NCBI GenBank assembly: GCA_002314635.1
Contig: DCGQ01000040.1
Location: forward strand, 495-9,839
Reading direction: 5' to 3'
DNA from: Clostridiales bacterium UBA1774
GTDB taxonomy: Bacteria; Bacillota; Clostridia; Oscillospirales; Oscillospiraceae
Length of the DNA: 9,345 nucleotides
The notes beneath the pieces were generated by a model. The model ran no database searches, had not been told where the DNA came from, and worked only from the letters and a program-made list of their open reading frames with translations. Below, piece by piece: positions 1-6,539 of the stretch (within the stretch, counting starts at the first letter, position 1; each line of letters begins with the position of its first letter). A program made the position numbers and the translations under genes.

Positions 1-1
1 T

Positions 2-1585
2 TCGGGACAGTGCTATATGTCCTCGATGATAGGCAGACGAAGCGGCAACAGAGGTATGTGCGCACAGCCCTGCCGCATGGAGTACACCATGGGTCAGCGC
101 CTTGAGGAGTCGCATCCGCTGTCGCTGAAGGACAACTGCCTTATTGACAGGCTCATAGAGATAGAGGACGCGGGCGTTGCCTGCGTAAAGATAGAGGGAC
201 GCATGAAGCGCCCCGAATACACCGCCATCGTGACGGGGATATACTCAAAGGTCATAAAGGAGCATCGCCGTCCCACAGACGAGGAGCTCTTAAAGCTCGA
301 GGCGGCCTTCTCCCGTCAGGGCTTTACTCAGGGCTATTTTGACGGGACAAGGAAGGATATGTTCGGAGTCCGTCCGGAAAAGCCCGACAGGGACACCGAA
401 AAGCTTTACTCGGCCGCAAGAAGGTCATATACGGATTCGGAGGCACGCAGAGTGCCGATAACGATATACTCCGTCGTTGAGAAAAATAAGCCCGTCACGG
501 CGGTGGCCTTCGACGGAGAGGGAAACCACGTCACGGTCTTCGGTGCGACTCCCGAGAAGGCTGTCCGCGTTGCCGCGACTCCCGAGGCTCTGAACGAACA
601 GCTATATAAGACGGGCGGCACACCCTACTACTGCAGGGACGTACAGAGCAAGGTCGACCCCGAGCTCTATCTCTCCGCCGCCTCGGTCAACGAGCTTCGC
701 CGCCAGCTTCTCACGGCGCTGAGCGACAAGCGGGCCGAGCCTCCCGCGCGCAGAAGGCTTCCCCTGCCCGAGATGCCCACGGGACGCGGACAGATAGCCG
801 ATCCCGTCACCGTATATCAGGTCAGAACTCTCGATCAGCTCTCGCCCGAGCTTGCCGCGATGAAGCCGGAGTACATCTATGTGCCCCTCACGGAGCTTGC
901 TGTCGATATGACTCCCGTACAGCCCTTCATTGAGAACGGCACAAAGGTCTGTGCCGTCATGCCGCGTGTCATCACCGATGATCAGGAGCATCAGATAATC
1001 ACCATGCTCGAAAAGGTGTTTCAGAACGGCGTCGGCGAGGTTCTTGCGGGAAATATCGGTCATGTACGCCTTGCCCGCAGGCTCGGCATGAGGGTGCGCG
1101 CCGATTTCGGCATGAACGCCTTTAACTCCTACACCGTGGACATGATACGCCGCATGGGCTGCCTCTCCGCAACTGCCTCCTTTGAGCTGAGGCTCGCGCA
1201 GGTACGCGACATGGCAAAGAGCATTGACACGGAGCTGATCGTATACGGCAGACTTCCTCTCATGGTTTCCGACCAGTGCGTCATAAGCCACTCCACAGGC
1301 GGCAAATGCAGCTGTCAGACCCCCGCACAGCTCTCCGACCGCAAGGGGAGCGTCTTCCCCATCGTCCGCGAATTTGACCACAGAAATGTCATATATAACG
1401 CGCACAAGCTGTTTTTAGCCGATAAGCCCGAGGATATGTACTCTGCGGGACTATGGGGCATCCGTCTGCTGTTCTCGACCGAGAACGCGAGAGAGTGCGT
1501 CGAGGTCGCAAAGTGCTATAAGGGTCAGGGAGACTACAGACCGAATGTCCTCACAAGAGGGCTCTATTACAGAGGCGTCGACTGA
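2..1585 (+). CDS. Peptidase U32 family protein (RNA-hydroxylation type), 5' truncated by window edge
   Basis: The reading frame is open from base 2, and the residues before the first ATG (17) already read as family sequence (SGQC followed by MSSMIG), so the true start lies upstream; 527 residues are visible. The conserved U32 core is seen: SGNRG, four early cysteines (visible residues 4, 20, 24, 46) and IEGRMKRPEY at 64-73. A second cysteine group (426, 436, 438) lies in a conserved C-terminal part, so this is a long member resembling the RlhA/YdcP type rather than a short collagenase-like one. Although named peptidases, characterised U32 proteins such as TrhP and RlhA act in prephenate-dependent hydroxylation of tRNA or 23S rRNA, and several relatives carry an iron-sulfur cluster on conserved cysteines. 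That role is inferred here; the exact substrate cannot be told. Codon use (about 10 of 42 Leu as CTG, 13 of 24 Ile as ATA, many AGA/AGG) differs sharply from genes after 2220. Confidence 0.9.
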   Translation, partial: SGQCYMSSMIGRRSGNRGMCAQPCRMEYTMGQRLEESHPLSLKDNCLIDRLIEIEDAGVACVKIEGRMKRPEYTAIVTGIYSKVIKEHRRPTDEELLKLEAAFSRQGFTQGYFDGTRKDMFGVRPEKPDRDTEKLYSAARRSYTDSEARRVPITIYSVVEKNKPVTAVAFDGEGNHVTVFGATPEKAVRVAATPEALNEQLYKTGGTPYYCRDVQSKVDPELYLSAASVNELRRQLLTALSDKRAEPPARRRLPLPEMPTGRGQIADPVTVYQVRTLDQLSPELAAMKPEYIYVPLTELAVDMTPVQPFIENGTKVCAVMPRVITDDQEHQIITMLEKVFQNGVGEVLAGNIGHVRLARRLGMRVRADFGMNAFNSYTVDMIRRMGCLSATASFELRLAQVRDMAKSIDTELIVYGRLPLMVSDQCVISHSTGGKCSCQTPAQLSDRKGSVFPIVREFDHRNVIYNAHKLFLADKPEDMYSAGLWGIRLLFSTENARECVEVAKCYKGQGDYRPNVLTRGLYYRGVD

Positions 1586-1740
1586 AGTATTTTTTCCGAC
1601 TCGTATGCAGCCGAAAAAAATGATTGGGCTTCATTTTTGCTTATATTTTATGTAAACCAACATCTTTCATTACTTTGCGTGACAGGATACGGATATCTCT
1701 GTAATCTGTGCCGTGCGAAACGGCAGAATGGACAAGTAAT
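1586..1740 (+). other. AT-rich intergenic region between the U32 gene and maf
   Basis: This is the longest gene-free stretch in the window. The first 80 bases are AT-rich, with a T run at 1590-1595 and an A run at 1614-1620 that can pair only through an imperfect stem. A weak promoter-like pair can be drawn: TTGCGT at 1675-1680 and TGTAAT at 1700-1705, spaced 19 bases, which is longer than ideal. A clean small hairpin follows at 1709-1725. The ribosome site for maf is modest (GGA at 1730-1732, 8 bases before ATG 1741). No small gene or RNA family was recognised here. Confidence 0.5.
1709..1725 (+). promoter_or_regulatory. Small hairpin just upstream of the maf ribosome site
   Basis: TGCCGT (1709-1714) and ACGGCA (1720-1725) are exact reverse complements around a 5-base GCGAA loop. 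The stem ends 4 bases before the GGA that probably serves as the maf ribosome site. It has no following T run, so it is not a terminator. It could tune maf translation or protect the mRNA end, but a 6-base stem can also arise by chance. Confidence 0.3.
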
Positions 1741-2325
1741 ATGAATATTATTCTTGCCTCGGGTTCGCCGAGACGGCGCGAGCTTCTTGAGATGCTCGGC
1801 CTTGAAAATTTCATCATACAGCCCGCAAGGGGAGAGGAAAACGCGGAGCCGAGCTTAAGCCCCGACGAGCTCGTCTGCTCACTGTCAAGGGCAAAGGCTC
1901 TCGAGGTCGCGGCTTTGCACGGCTCCGGGGACATCGTCATCGCCGCAGACACCATCGTGTGGCATGAGGGCAGGGTCTTCGGCAAGCCCAAAAACGCAGA
2001 GGACGCGAAAAATATGCTTGTGAGCCTTTCGGGCAGAACTCACGAGGTATATACCGGCGTTACCGTCATTCAAAACGGTGTTATCGACACGCAGGCCGAG
2101 TGCACGAGGGTGCATTTCCGTGAGCTTAGCGATGCCGAGATCGACGCATATATTAAAACCGGCGAGCCCATGGACAAGGCCGGTGCCTACGGCGCACAGG
2201 ATATGGCAGCGCTGTTTGTGGAAAAAATCGAAGGAGAATTTTACACCGTGGTGGGACTGCCCATGTGCCGTCTGGGGCAGATGCTGCAGCGCTTCGGTGT
2301 GTCCATCGGGTACGATCATGCGTAA
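1741..2325 (+). CDS. maf: Maf family nucleoside triphosphate pyrophosphatase
   Basis: Maf proteins are cytoplasmic house-cleaning enzymes that hydrolyse nucleotides such as dTTP, UTP or modified NTPs to the monophosphate and pyrophosphate; overproduction blocks septation in Bacillus. The 194 residues match the usual length. Visible motifs are ASGSPRRRELLEMLG (6-20), AADTIV (68-73) with the metal-binding Asp, GKPKN (81-85), SGRTHEVYTGV (97-107) and DKAGAYG (145-151) followed by FVEKIEGEFYTVVGLP. The ATG at 1741 was chosen over an in-frame ATG at 1708 because family proteins begin directly with the MxxILASxSPRR strand and a GGA lies 8 bases upstream. The stop overlaps the mreC start by 8 bases, suggesting translational coupling. 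Oddity: codon use switches within the gene at about residues 142-158, from CTT/CTC and AGG to CTG and GAA, so the gene may be a hybrid of two sources. The substrate subfamily cannot be assigned with certainty. Confidence 0.93.
   Translation: MNIILASGSPRRRELLEMLGLENFIIQPARGEENAEPSLSPDELVCSLSRAKALEVAALHGSGDIVIAADTIVWHEGRVFGKPKNAEDAKNMLVSLSGRTHEVYTGVTVIQNGVIDTQAECTRVHFRELSDAEIDAYIKTGEPMDKAGAYGAQDMAALFVEKIEGEFYTVVGLPMCRLGQMLQRFGVSIGYDHA
2160..2215. other. Probable composition breakpoint (recombination or assembly join) inside maf
   Basis: Upstream of this interval only 1 of 13 Leu codons in maf is CTG; downstream all 4 are, and the next gene mreC continues with 16 of 20 in its first 106 codons. 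AGA/AGG and ATA, common in the U32 gene and in early maf, almost vanish after it. The interval encodes one of the most conserved parts of Maf (GEPMDKAGAYG), where DNA from different species would be most alike. It is marked as a zone because the exact join cannot be placed by eye. Confidence 0.5.
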
Positions 2326-3163
2326 GGGTCTGAAAGCTGCCGGGATTCTGGTGCTGGCCGTGCTGTGTCTGACGCTGCTGCTGACGCTGGCCGGTCGTCT
2401 CACTGACGGTATGACCCCTGCCGGACGCGCCCTGCAGACCGTCAGTGCCCCGGTGATGTCGCTGCTGAATCGGGGCGTCACCGGTCTGGAGCGGCTTTTT
2501 GCCTATATGCACGGCTATGATGAGCTGGAGGCGGAAAATGCCGCCCTTCGTTCCCGCATCGCGGAGATGGAGGAGGAAGTGCGCCGCAGTCAGGACGCCA
2601 ACGCGGAAAACGATCATCTCCGCAGACTGCTGGGTTTCAAAAGCAGTCATTCGGACTATACTATGCTGGACGCCCGTCTTACCGCATGGGGCGCAAGCAG
2701 CTGGAGCTCCACCTTCGGTCTGGATAAGGGCACGGCGGACGGTCTTGCCGTGGGTGACTGCGTGATCACGGCAGACGGGTTTCTGGTTGGCGTGGTCACG
2801 GAGGCCGGGAAACGGAGCTGCACCGTCCGCACCATCATCGACCCGCAGGCCGCCGTGGGCGCATCGCTCCAGAGCACCGGTCTCACCGCCGTGGCCGAAG
2901 GCGATTTCGCCCGGATGAGCGAGGGAAAGCTGGTGCTGAACTATGTGTGGCAGGGCGCTGCGCTGGAGACAGGCGATACGGTGCTGACCTCCGGTGCCGG
3001 GGGCGTATACCCTGCAGGGCTGGTCATCGGAACGATCACCGGACTGGGGACGCAGGAGGGCGGCTACGGCGAATACGGGATCATCACCCCAGCTGCCGAT
3101 CTGGGAAGCCTGACCCAGCTCTATGTCATTCTGGATGACGGAGAGAGCGATGATGAAAACTGA
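2318..3163 (+). CDS. mreC: Rod shape-determining protein MreC
   Basis: MreC is a membrane-anchored, extracytoplasmic scaffold of the elongasome that binds MreD and PBP2 and helps activate wall synthesis along the cell side. The 281 residues show the full family order: a short basic start, one transmembrane helix (about 8-26), a coiled-coil stretch rich in Glu, Ala and Arg (about 66-105), then the paired beta domains (about 115-270), including the conserved TSGAGGVYPAGLVIG segment at 224-238. The C-terminus is a short acidic tail (DDGESDDEN). The frame is open much further upstream, to 2078, but that part overlaps maf out of frame; the ATG at 2318 gives the proper basic-then-hydrophobic N-terminus. 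It overlaps the maf stop by 8 bases and mreD by 14, so tight co-translation is likely. mreB, which usually precedes mreC, is absent here. From this gene on, codon use is strongly CTG-biased. Confidence 0.95.
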   Translation: MRKGLKAAGILVLAVLCLTLLLTLAGRLTDGMTPAGRALQTVSAPVMSLLNRGVTGLERLFAYMHGYDELEAENAALRSRIAEMEEEVRRSQDANAENDHLRRLLGFKSSHSDYTMLDARLTAWGASSWSSTFGLDKGTADGLAVGDCVITADGFLVGVVTEAGKRSCTVRTIIDPQAAVGASLQSTGLTAVAEGDFARMSEGKLVLNYVWQGAALETGDTVLTSGAGGVYPAGLVIGTITGLGTQEGGYGEYGIITPAADLGSLTQLYVILDDGESDDEN

Positions 3164-3656
3164 GAATCTGCGAAGTGCGCTTGGCCTGATGCTGCTGGCT
3201 ATTCTGTGTTATTTCATGCAGGGCGCAGTGTTCTCCCGGTTGCGGATCCTGGGTGCGGCACCGCTGCTGCTGCCCATGCTGGCGCTGGGCTGCGGTCTGC
3301 TGGCAGGGGCCGGCTGGGGCGGCTGCTTCGGACTGGTCTGCGGCATTCTGTGCGATGCCAGCATGGGCTCCGATGGTCTGCTGTTCACCGTGTATCTGAC
3401 CGCGCTCGGATTTTTCTCCGGGTTTCTGGGGGAATATGTGCTGCAGCGGGGATTTCCCGCCTTTTTCCTGCTGACCATGCTGGGACTGCTGGCAGCCGCA
3501 GCGCTGCAGATGCTGCCCCTGCTTTATCGGAAAACGCCGCTGCCGCCCCTTGCCTGCACCGCTCTGGTGCAGACGCTGTATTCTCTGCTGTTCTGTCTGC
3601 CGCTGTATCTCGGTCTGTGCCGTGCGCTGCGGCAGAAACGACGCAGCACACGCTGA
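3150..3656 (+). CDS. mreD: Rod shape-determining protein MreD
   Basis: MreD is a small polytopic inner-membrane protein that partners MreC in the elongasome. The 168-residue product is mostly hydrophobic, with about five to six membrane segments separated by short loops, and ends in a basic tail (RQKRRSTR), as typical MreD proteins do. Recognition rests on size, hydrophobic pattern, the Cys/Gly-rich middle with GILCDAS, and its place between mreC and mrdA, since MreD sequences are poorly conserved. Earlier in-frame ATGs exist at 3123 and 3135, but GGAG at 3140-3143 is correctly spaced for the ATG at 3150 (or the adjacent one at 3153), and that start gives a conventional N-terminus. It overlaps the mreC end by 14 bases and lies 18 bases before mrdA. 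Confidence 0.9.
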   Translation: MMKTENLRSALGLMLLAILCYFMQGAVFSRLRILGAAPLLLPMLALGCGLLAGAGWGGCFGLVCGILCDASMGSDGLLFTVYLTALGFFSGFLGEYVLQRGFPAFFLLTMLGLLAAAALQMLPLLYRKTPLPPLACTALVQTLYSLLFCLPLYLGLCRALRQKRRSTR

Positions 3657-3674
3657 TTCTGGAAAGGAAATGCT

Positions 3675-5714
3675 TTGAAATCTGCACGTATCATTCGCCC
3701 GTGGCGTGCCGCTCTGCTGGCGGCGCTGCCGCTGGCGCTGGCCGCCATCGTCCTGCTGGCGCTGTACGGCCTGCAGGTGGTGGATTCGGAAACCTATCTG
3801 GCGGAGAGCCGCAATACCGTCCTGCACAGTGAAACGGTCGCCGGGGCACGGGGCCGCATTCTGGATCGGTACGGTCGGGAGCTGGTCACAAACCGGATCA
3901 GCTATCAGGTCGCCATTGACCGGGAGATTCTGGTGCAGGATCCTGACCCCAACGGCGTTCTGCTGTCCCTGATCGCGCTAACGGAGGGTGCAGGCGTCCG
4001 TCACACGGATACGCTGCCGGTGTCCGATGCCGCTCCGTGGCACTTTACGGAGATGGACGGCACGCAGGCCAGCCGCTATGCCCAGTATGTATCCCACTTT
4101 GAGCTGGGGGAGGATCTCTCCGCTTCCGCTCTGATGGACTGGCTCCGGGAGCATTACAGTGTCCCGGCGGAATACAGCGACGGGGACGCCCGCCTTGCAG
4201 TGGGTGTCCGCTGGGAGCTGGAGCTTCGGACCCTGTTCGGCATTCCCGATTATGTGTTCGCCTCCGATCTGAGCACAAACCTGATCGCCGCCGTTTCCGA
4301 GCGCTGCTATCCGGGCGTCAGCATCGTCACAAGCAGCCAGCGGGAATACGCCACCGAATACGCCGCCCACATTCTGGGCCGTATCGGCCTGATGGACGAG
4401 GAACAGGTGGCCTATTACACGGCGCTGGGTTATCCCATGAACGCCCTTGTGGGGCAGGACGGAGCGGAGGAGCTATTCGAAGCCTACCTCCACGGCACCG
4501 ACGGCAGACTGCTCACCGTGCGGAATGCCTCCGGTGAGATCATCGAAAGCTACTACACGGAGGAGCCGCAGGCAGGCTCCGATGTGCGCCTGACGTTGGA
4601 CCTGAACTGCCAGCAGGTGACGGAAAACGCGCTGGCCTCCAAAATTCAAAGCATCAACGCCGACCGGCTGGCCAAGGCCGGCGGGAAAGAGACGGAGCTG
4701 GCTGCCGCCGGTGCCGCCGTGGTGATTCAGGTGGGAACCGGCGACATTCTGGCCTCTGCATCCTATCCCACCTACAATCTGTCCACCTTTTATGACGATT
4801 ATGCGGAGCTGCTCCGCGACCCGGCTGCACCGATGGTCAACCGCGCCGCCATGGGTTCCTATGCGCCCGGCTCCACCTTCAAGCCTGTCACTGCCACGGC
4901 GGGACTGACCGAGGGCATCATCACCCCGGATTCCACGATCTATGACCGGGGCATCATCGACGAATATGAAGGCTACTCCTATAAATGCTGGATCTATCCC
5001 GGTTCTCACGGCACCATCAATGTGCGGCAGGCGCTGCAGATGAGCTGCAACTATTTCTTCTACGTCACCGGCAGAGATGTGGGCATTGACGCACTCAGCC
5101 GTTATGCCGCAGCCTACGGTCTGGGTCAGCCTACCGGCGTGGAGCTGCCGGAGCGCACCGGAACGCTGGCTTCCCGCAGCTATAAGGAAAACACCATCGG
5201 CGAAAGCTGGTATGTGGGCGATACGCTGCAGGCCAGCATCGGCCAGAGCTACAATCTGTTCACTCCGCTGCAGCTGGCCTCCTATGCGGCCACCATTGCA
5301 TCCTCCGGAAAGCGCTACGCCGCACACATTCTCTCCTCGGTTTCCGGCAGCGACGGCTTCCGCTATGAGCCGAATATACTCAGCACCGTGGACGCTTCGG
5401 AGGAGACCTTCACCGCCATCCGGGAGGGTATGTATATGGCTTCCCTTTACGGCTCCGCTTCTTATGTTTTCGGAACCTACGAGATCCCGGTCTGCAGCAA
5501 GACCGGTACGGCTCAGCTGGGCGAGGATCAGGTGAACAACGCGGTCTTTATCGCCTTTGCTCCCAAGGACGATCCGGAGATCGCCCTCAGTGTGGTGGTG
5601 GAAAAGGGCGGCGCCGGTTCCTATCTGGCGGAGGCCGCCAGAGAGATCTTCGACTGGTATTTTTCACAGGATTCCACGTCCGAACCGGTGCCGGAGAATG
5701 TTCCCCTGCCGTAA
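3675..5714 (+). CDS. mrdA: Penicillin-binding protein 2, class B transpeptidase of the elongasome
   Basis: PBP2 is the membrane-anchored D,D-transpeptidase that crosslinks peptidoglycan during side-wall growth, working with RodA and the Mre proteins. The 679 residues show a basic N-terminus, one transmembrane helix (about 12-33), the class B pedestal/dimerisation domain beginning with GARGRILDRYG (57-67), and a transpeptidase domain with all three active-site motifs: STFK with Ser400 and Lys403, SCN at 457-459, and KTG at 609-611. The gene uses a TTG start at 3675, supported by an AAGGA-type ribosome site ending 6 bases upstream; no in-frame ATG gives the membrane helix. An out-of-frame ATG at 3670 meets a stop after two codons. 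The C-terminus carries a short Pro/Glu-rich tail. rodA is not in the window. It appears to end the maf-mreC-mreD-mrdA unit. The alternative name pbpA is also in use. Confidence 0.95.
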   Translation: MKSARIIRPWRAALLAALPLALAAIVLLALYGLQVVDSETYLAESRNTVLHSETVAGARGRILDRYGRELVTNRISYQVAIDREILVQDPDPNGVLLSLIALTEGAGVRHTDTLPVSDAAPWHFTEMDGTQASRYAQYVSHFELGEDLSASALMDWLREHYSVPAEYSDGDARLAVGVRWELELRTLFGIPDYVFASDLSTNLIAAVSERCYPGVSIVTSSQREYATEYAAHILGRIGLMDEEQVAYYTALGYPMNALVGQDGAEELFEAYLHGTDGRLLTVRNASGEIIESYYTEEPQAGSDVRLTLDLNCQQVTENALASKIQSINADRLAKAGGKETELAAAGAAVVIQVGTGDILASASYPTYNLSTFYDDYAELLRDPAAPMVNRAAMGSYAPGSTFKPVTATAGLTEGIITPDSTIYDRGIIDEYEGYSYKCWIYPGSHGTINVRQALQMSCNYFFYVTGRDVGIDALSRYAAAYGLGQPTGVELPERTGTLASRSYKENTIGESWYVGDTLQASIGQSYNLFTPLQLASYAATIASSGKRYAAHILSSVSGSDGFRYEPNILSTVDASEETFTAIREGMYMASLYGSASYVFGTYEIPVCSKTGTAQLGEDQVNNAVFIAFAPKDDPEIALSVVVEKGGAGSYLAEAAREIFDWYFSQDSTSEPVPENVPLP

Positions 5715-5734
5715 AACCCGTCTGCAGGCAGATT

Positions 5735-5772
5735 ACCGGCATATTTCGTCTTGTAACCGCTCGAAACCCGGT
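5735..5772 (+). repeat. Interrupted inverted repeat upstream of and within the minD-like promoter
   Basis: ACCGG (5735-5739) pairs with CCGGT (5768-5772), and TTTCG (5744-5748) pairs with CGAAA (5762-5766). The two halves flank the -35 element and end directly before the -10. It could be an operator for a dimeric regulator, or a weak hairpin at the end of the mrdA transcript. There is no T run after it, so a classic terminator is unlikely. The arms are short, and chance cannot be excluded. Confidence 0.35.
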
Positions 5773-5779
5773 GTATAAT
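5751..5779 (+). promoter_or_regulatory. Sigma-A-type promoter for the minD-like / mgsA-like / hisS / aspS unit
   Basis: TTGTAA at 5751-5756 and a perfect TATAAT at 5774-5779 are separated by exactly 17 bases, the optimal spacing for the housekeeping sigma factor. The predicted RNA start, near 5786, would give a short leader of about 20 bases carrying AGGAGG (5793-5798), 7 bases before ATG 5806. It lies in the 91-base gap after mrdA, so the downstream genes can be transcribed independently of the mre genes. It is the best promoter match noticed in the window. Confidence 0.7.
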
Positions 5780-5805
5780 ATTGTGTCATTTTAGGAGGCG
5801 ATTTT

Positions 5806-6522
5806 ATGGGTACCGTCATTTCCCTGCTGTCCGGAAAGGGCGGCACCGGCAAATCCACCGCTGCCGCAGCGCTGGCTTCCGCCCTCAGCGAGCTGGGGCG
5901 CAGGGTCGTCTGCTTGGACGCAGACCGGGAGCTGCACAATCTGGATCTCTGTCTGGGCATCCGGGATTCGGTTCTTCTGGATTACGGAGATGTGCTGGAC
6001 GGGGATGTCACGCTGGAGCGGGCACTGACCGCCGTTCCGGATTTTTCCGGTCTCTGGCTGCTGCCATCCCCGGATACACCCCGGGATGGTCTTCCCGGCC
6101 TGCTTTCGGAGCTGAAGCAGAAATACGACTATGTGCTTCTGGATTACCCCGGCGGCATGGGTTTCTTTCTGGAGGAAGCCGCCTGCTATTCCGACCTGAT
6201 CCTGCTGCTGGCCACGGCGGACCCATGCAGCAGTCGGGACGCGGAGCGAACCGCGCAGGCGCTTCGGGAGCTGGGCGCACAGAATCTGCGCCTGATCATG
6301 AACCGGATCAGCCGCCGTCTTCTTCGCTCCTCCGACATCACGCTGGATGACTCCGTGGATCATGTGGGCATTCGCCTTCTTGGTTATGTACCGGAGGATT
6401 ACCGGGTCTCGCTGGCGCTGAATGCAGGCAGACCGCTGCTGACCACCGGAACCCGCGGTGCTGCCGCCGCGTTCCGCAGAATCGCAAAAAGAATAGACGG
6501 GCAGAAGGTGCCCATTCGATAA
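5806..6522 (+). CDS. minD: MinD-like ParA/MinD superfamily ATPase lacking the C-terminal membrane-targeting tail
   Basis: MinD proteins are ATPases that dimerise on the membrane with ATP and recruit MinC to block FtsZ ring formation away from midcell. The 238-residue product begins with the deviant Walker A motif SGKGGTGKST (9-18, signature Lys11 and Lys16), then DADRELHNLD (38-47) as switch I and LDYPGG (112-117) as switch II, giving a complete ATPase core. A strong AGGAGG lies 7 bases before the ATG. Its last residues, RIDGQKVPIR, line up with the point where MinD of E. coli and B. subtilis continues for about 20 more residues into the amphipathic helix that binds membrane; here the protein stops. 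minC and minE are not adjacent. Switch I and II also differ from usual MinD (GLRNLD, DSPAG). The location after mrdA and before mgsA supports the MinD lineage; a changed role is plausible. Confidence 0.85.
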   Translation: MGTVISLLSGKGGTGKSTAAAALASALSELGRRVVCLDADRELHNLDLCLGIRDSVLLDYGDVLDGDVTLERALTAVPDFSGLWLLPSPDTPRDGLPGLLSELKQKYDYVLLDYPGGMGFFLEEAACYSDLILLLATADPCSSRDAERTAQALRELGAQNLRLIMNRISRRLLRSSDITLDDSVDHVGIRLLGYVPEDYRVSLALNAGRPLLTTGTRGAAAAFRRIAKRIDGQKVPIR

Positions 6523-6539
6523 AGGGAGGAAAATGATTC

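Noticed and set aside
602..1405. Long minus-strand open frame opposite the U32 gene
   Set aside because: It lies entirely antisense to a well-conserved protein, has no recognisable domain, and reflects third-position bias of the + strand gene.
1590..1620. T run and A run after the U32 gene as a terminator
   Set aside because: The arms pair imperfectly (mismatches at the GC part) and the T run is on the 5' side, so there is no T tract after a GC stem on either strand.
2078..2317. N-terminal extension of MreC upstream of 2318
   Set aside because: It overlaps conserved Maf codons in another frame and would bury the membrane anchor 80 residues in; ATG 2318 gives a normal MreC.
1741..2325. maf as a pseudogene because of the composition switch
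   Set aside because: The frame is intact, the length is normal, and all the main family motifs are present.
5719..5732. Short palindrome TCTGC-AG-GCAGA after mrdA as a terminator
   Set aside because: The loop is only 2 bases, the stem is 5, and no T run follows.
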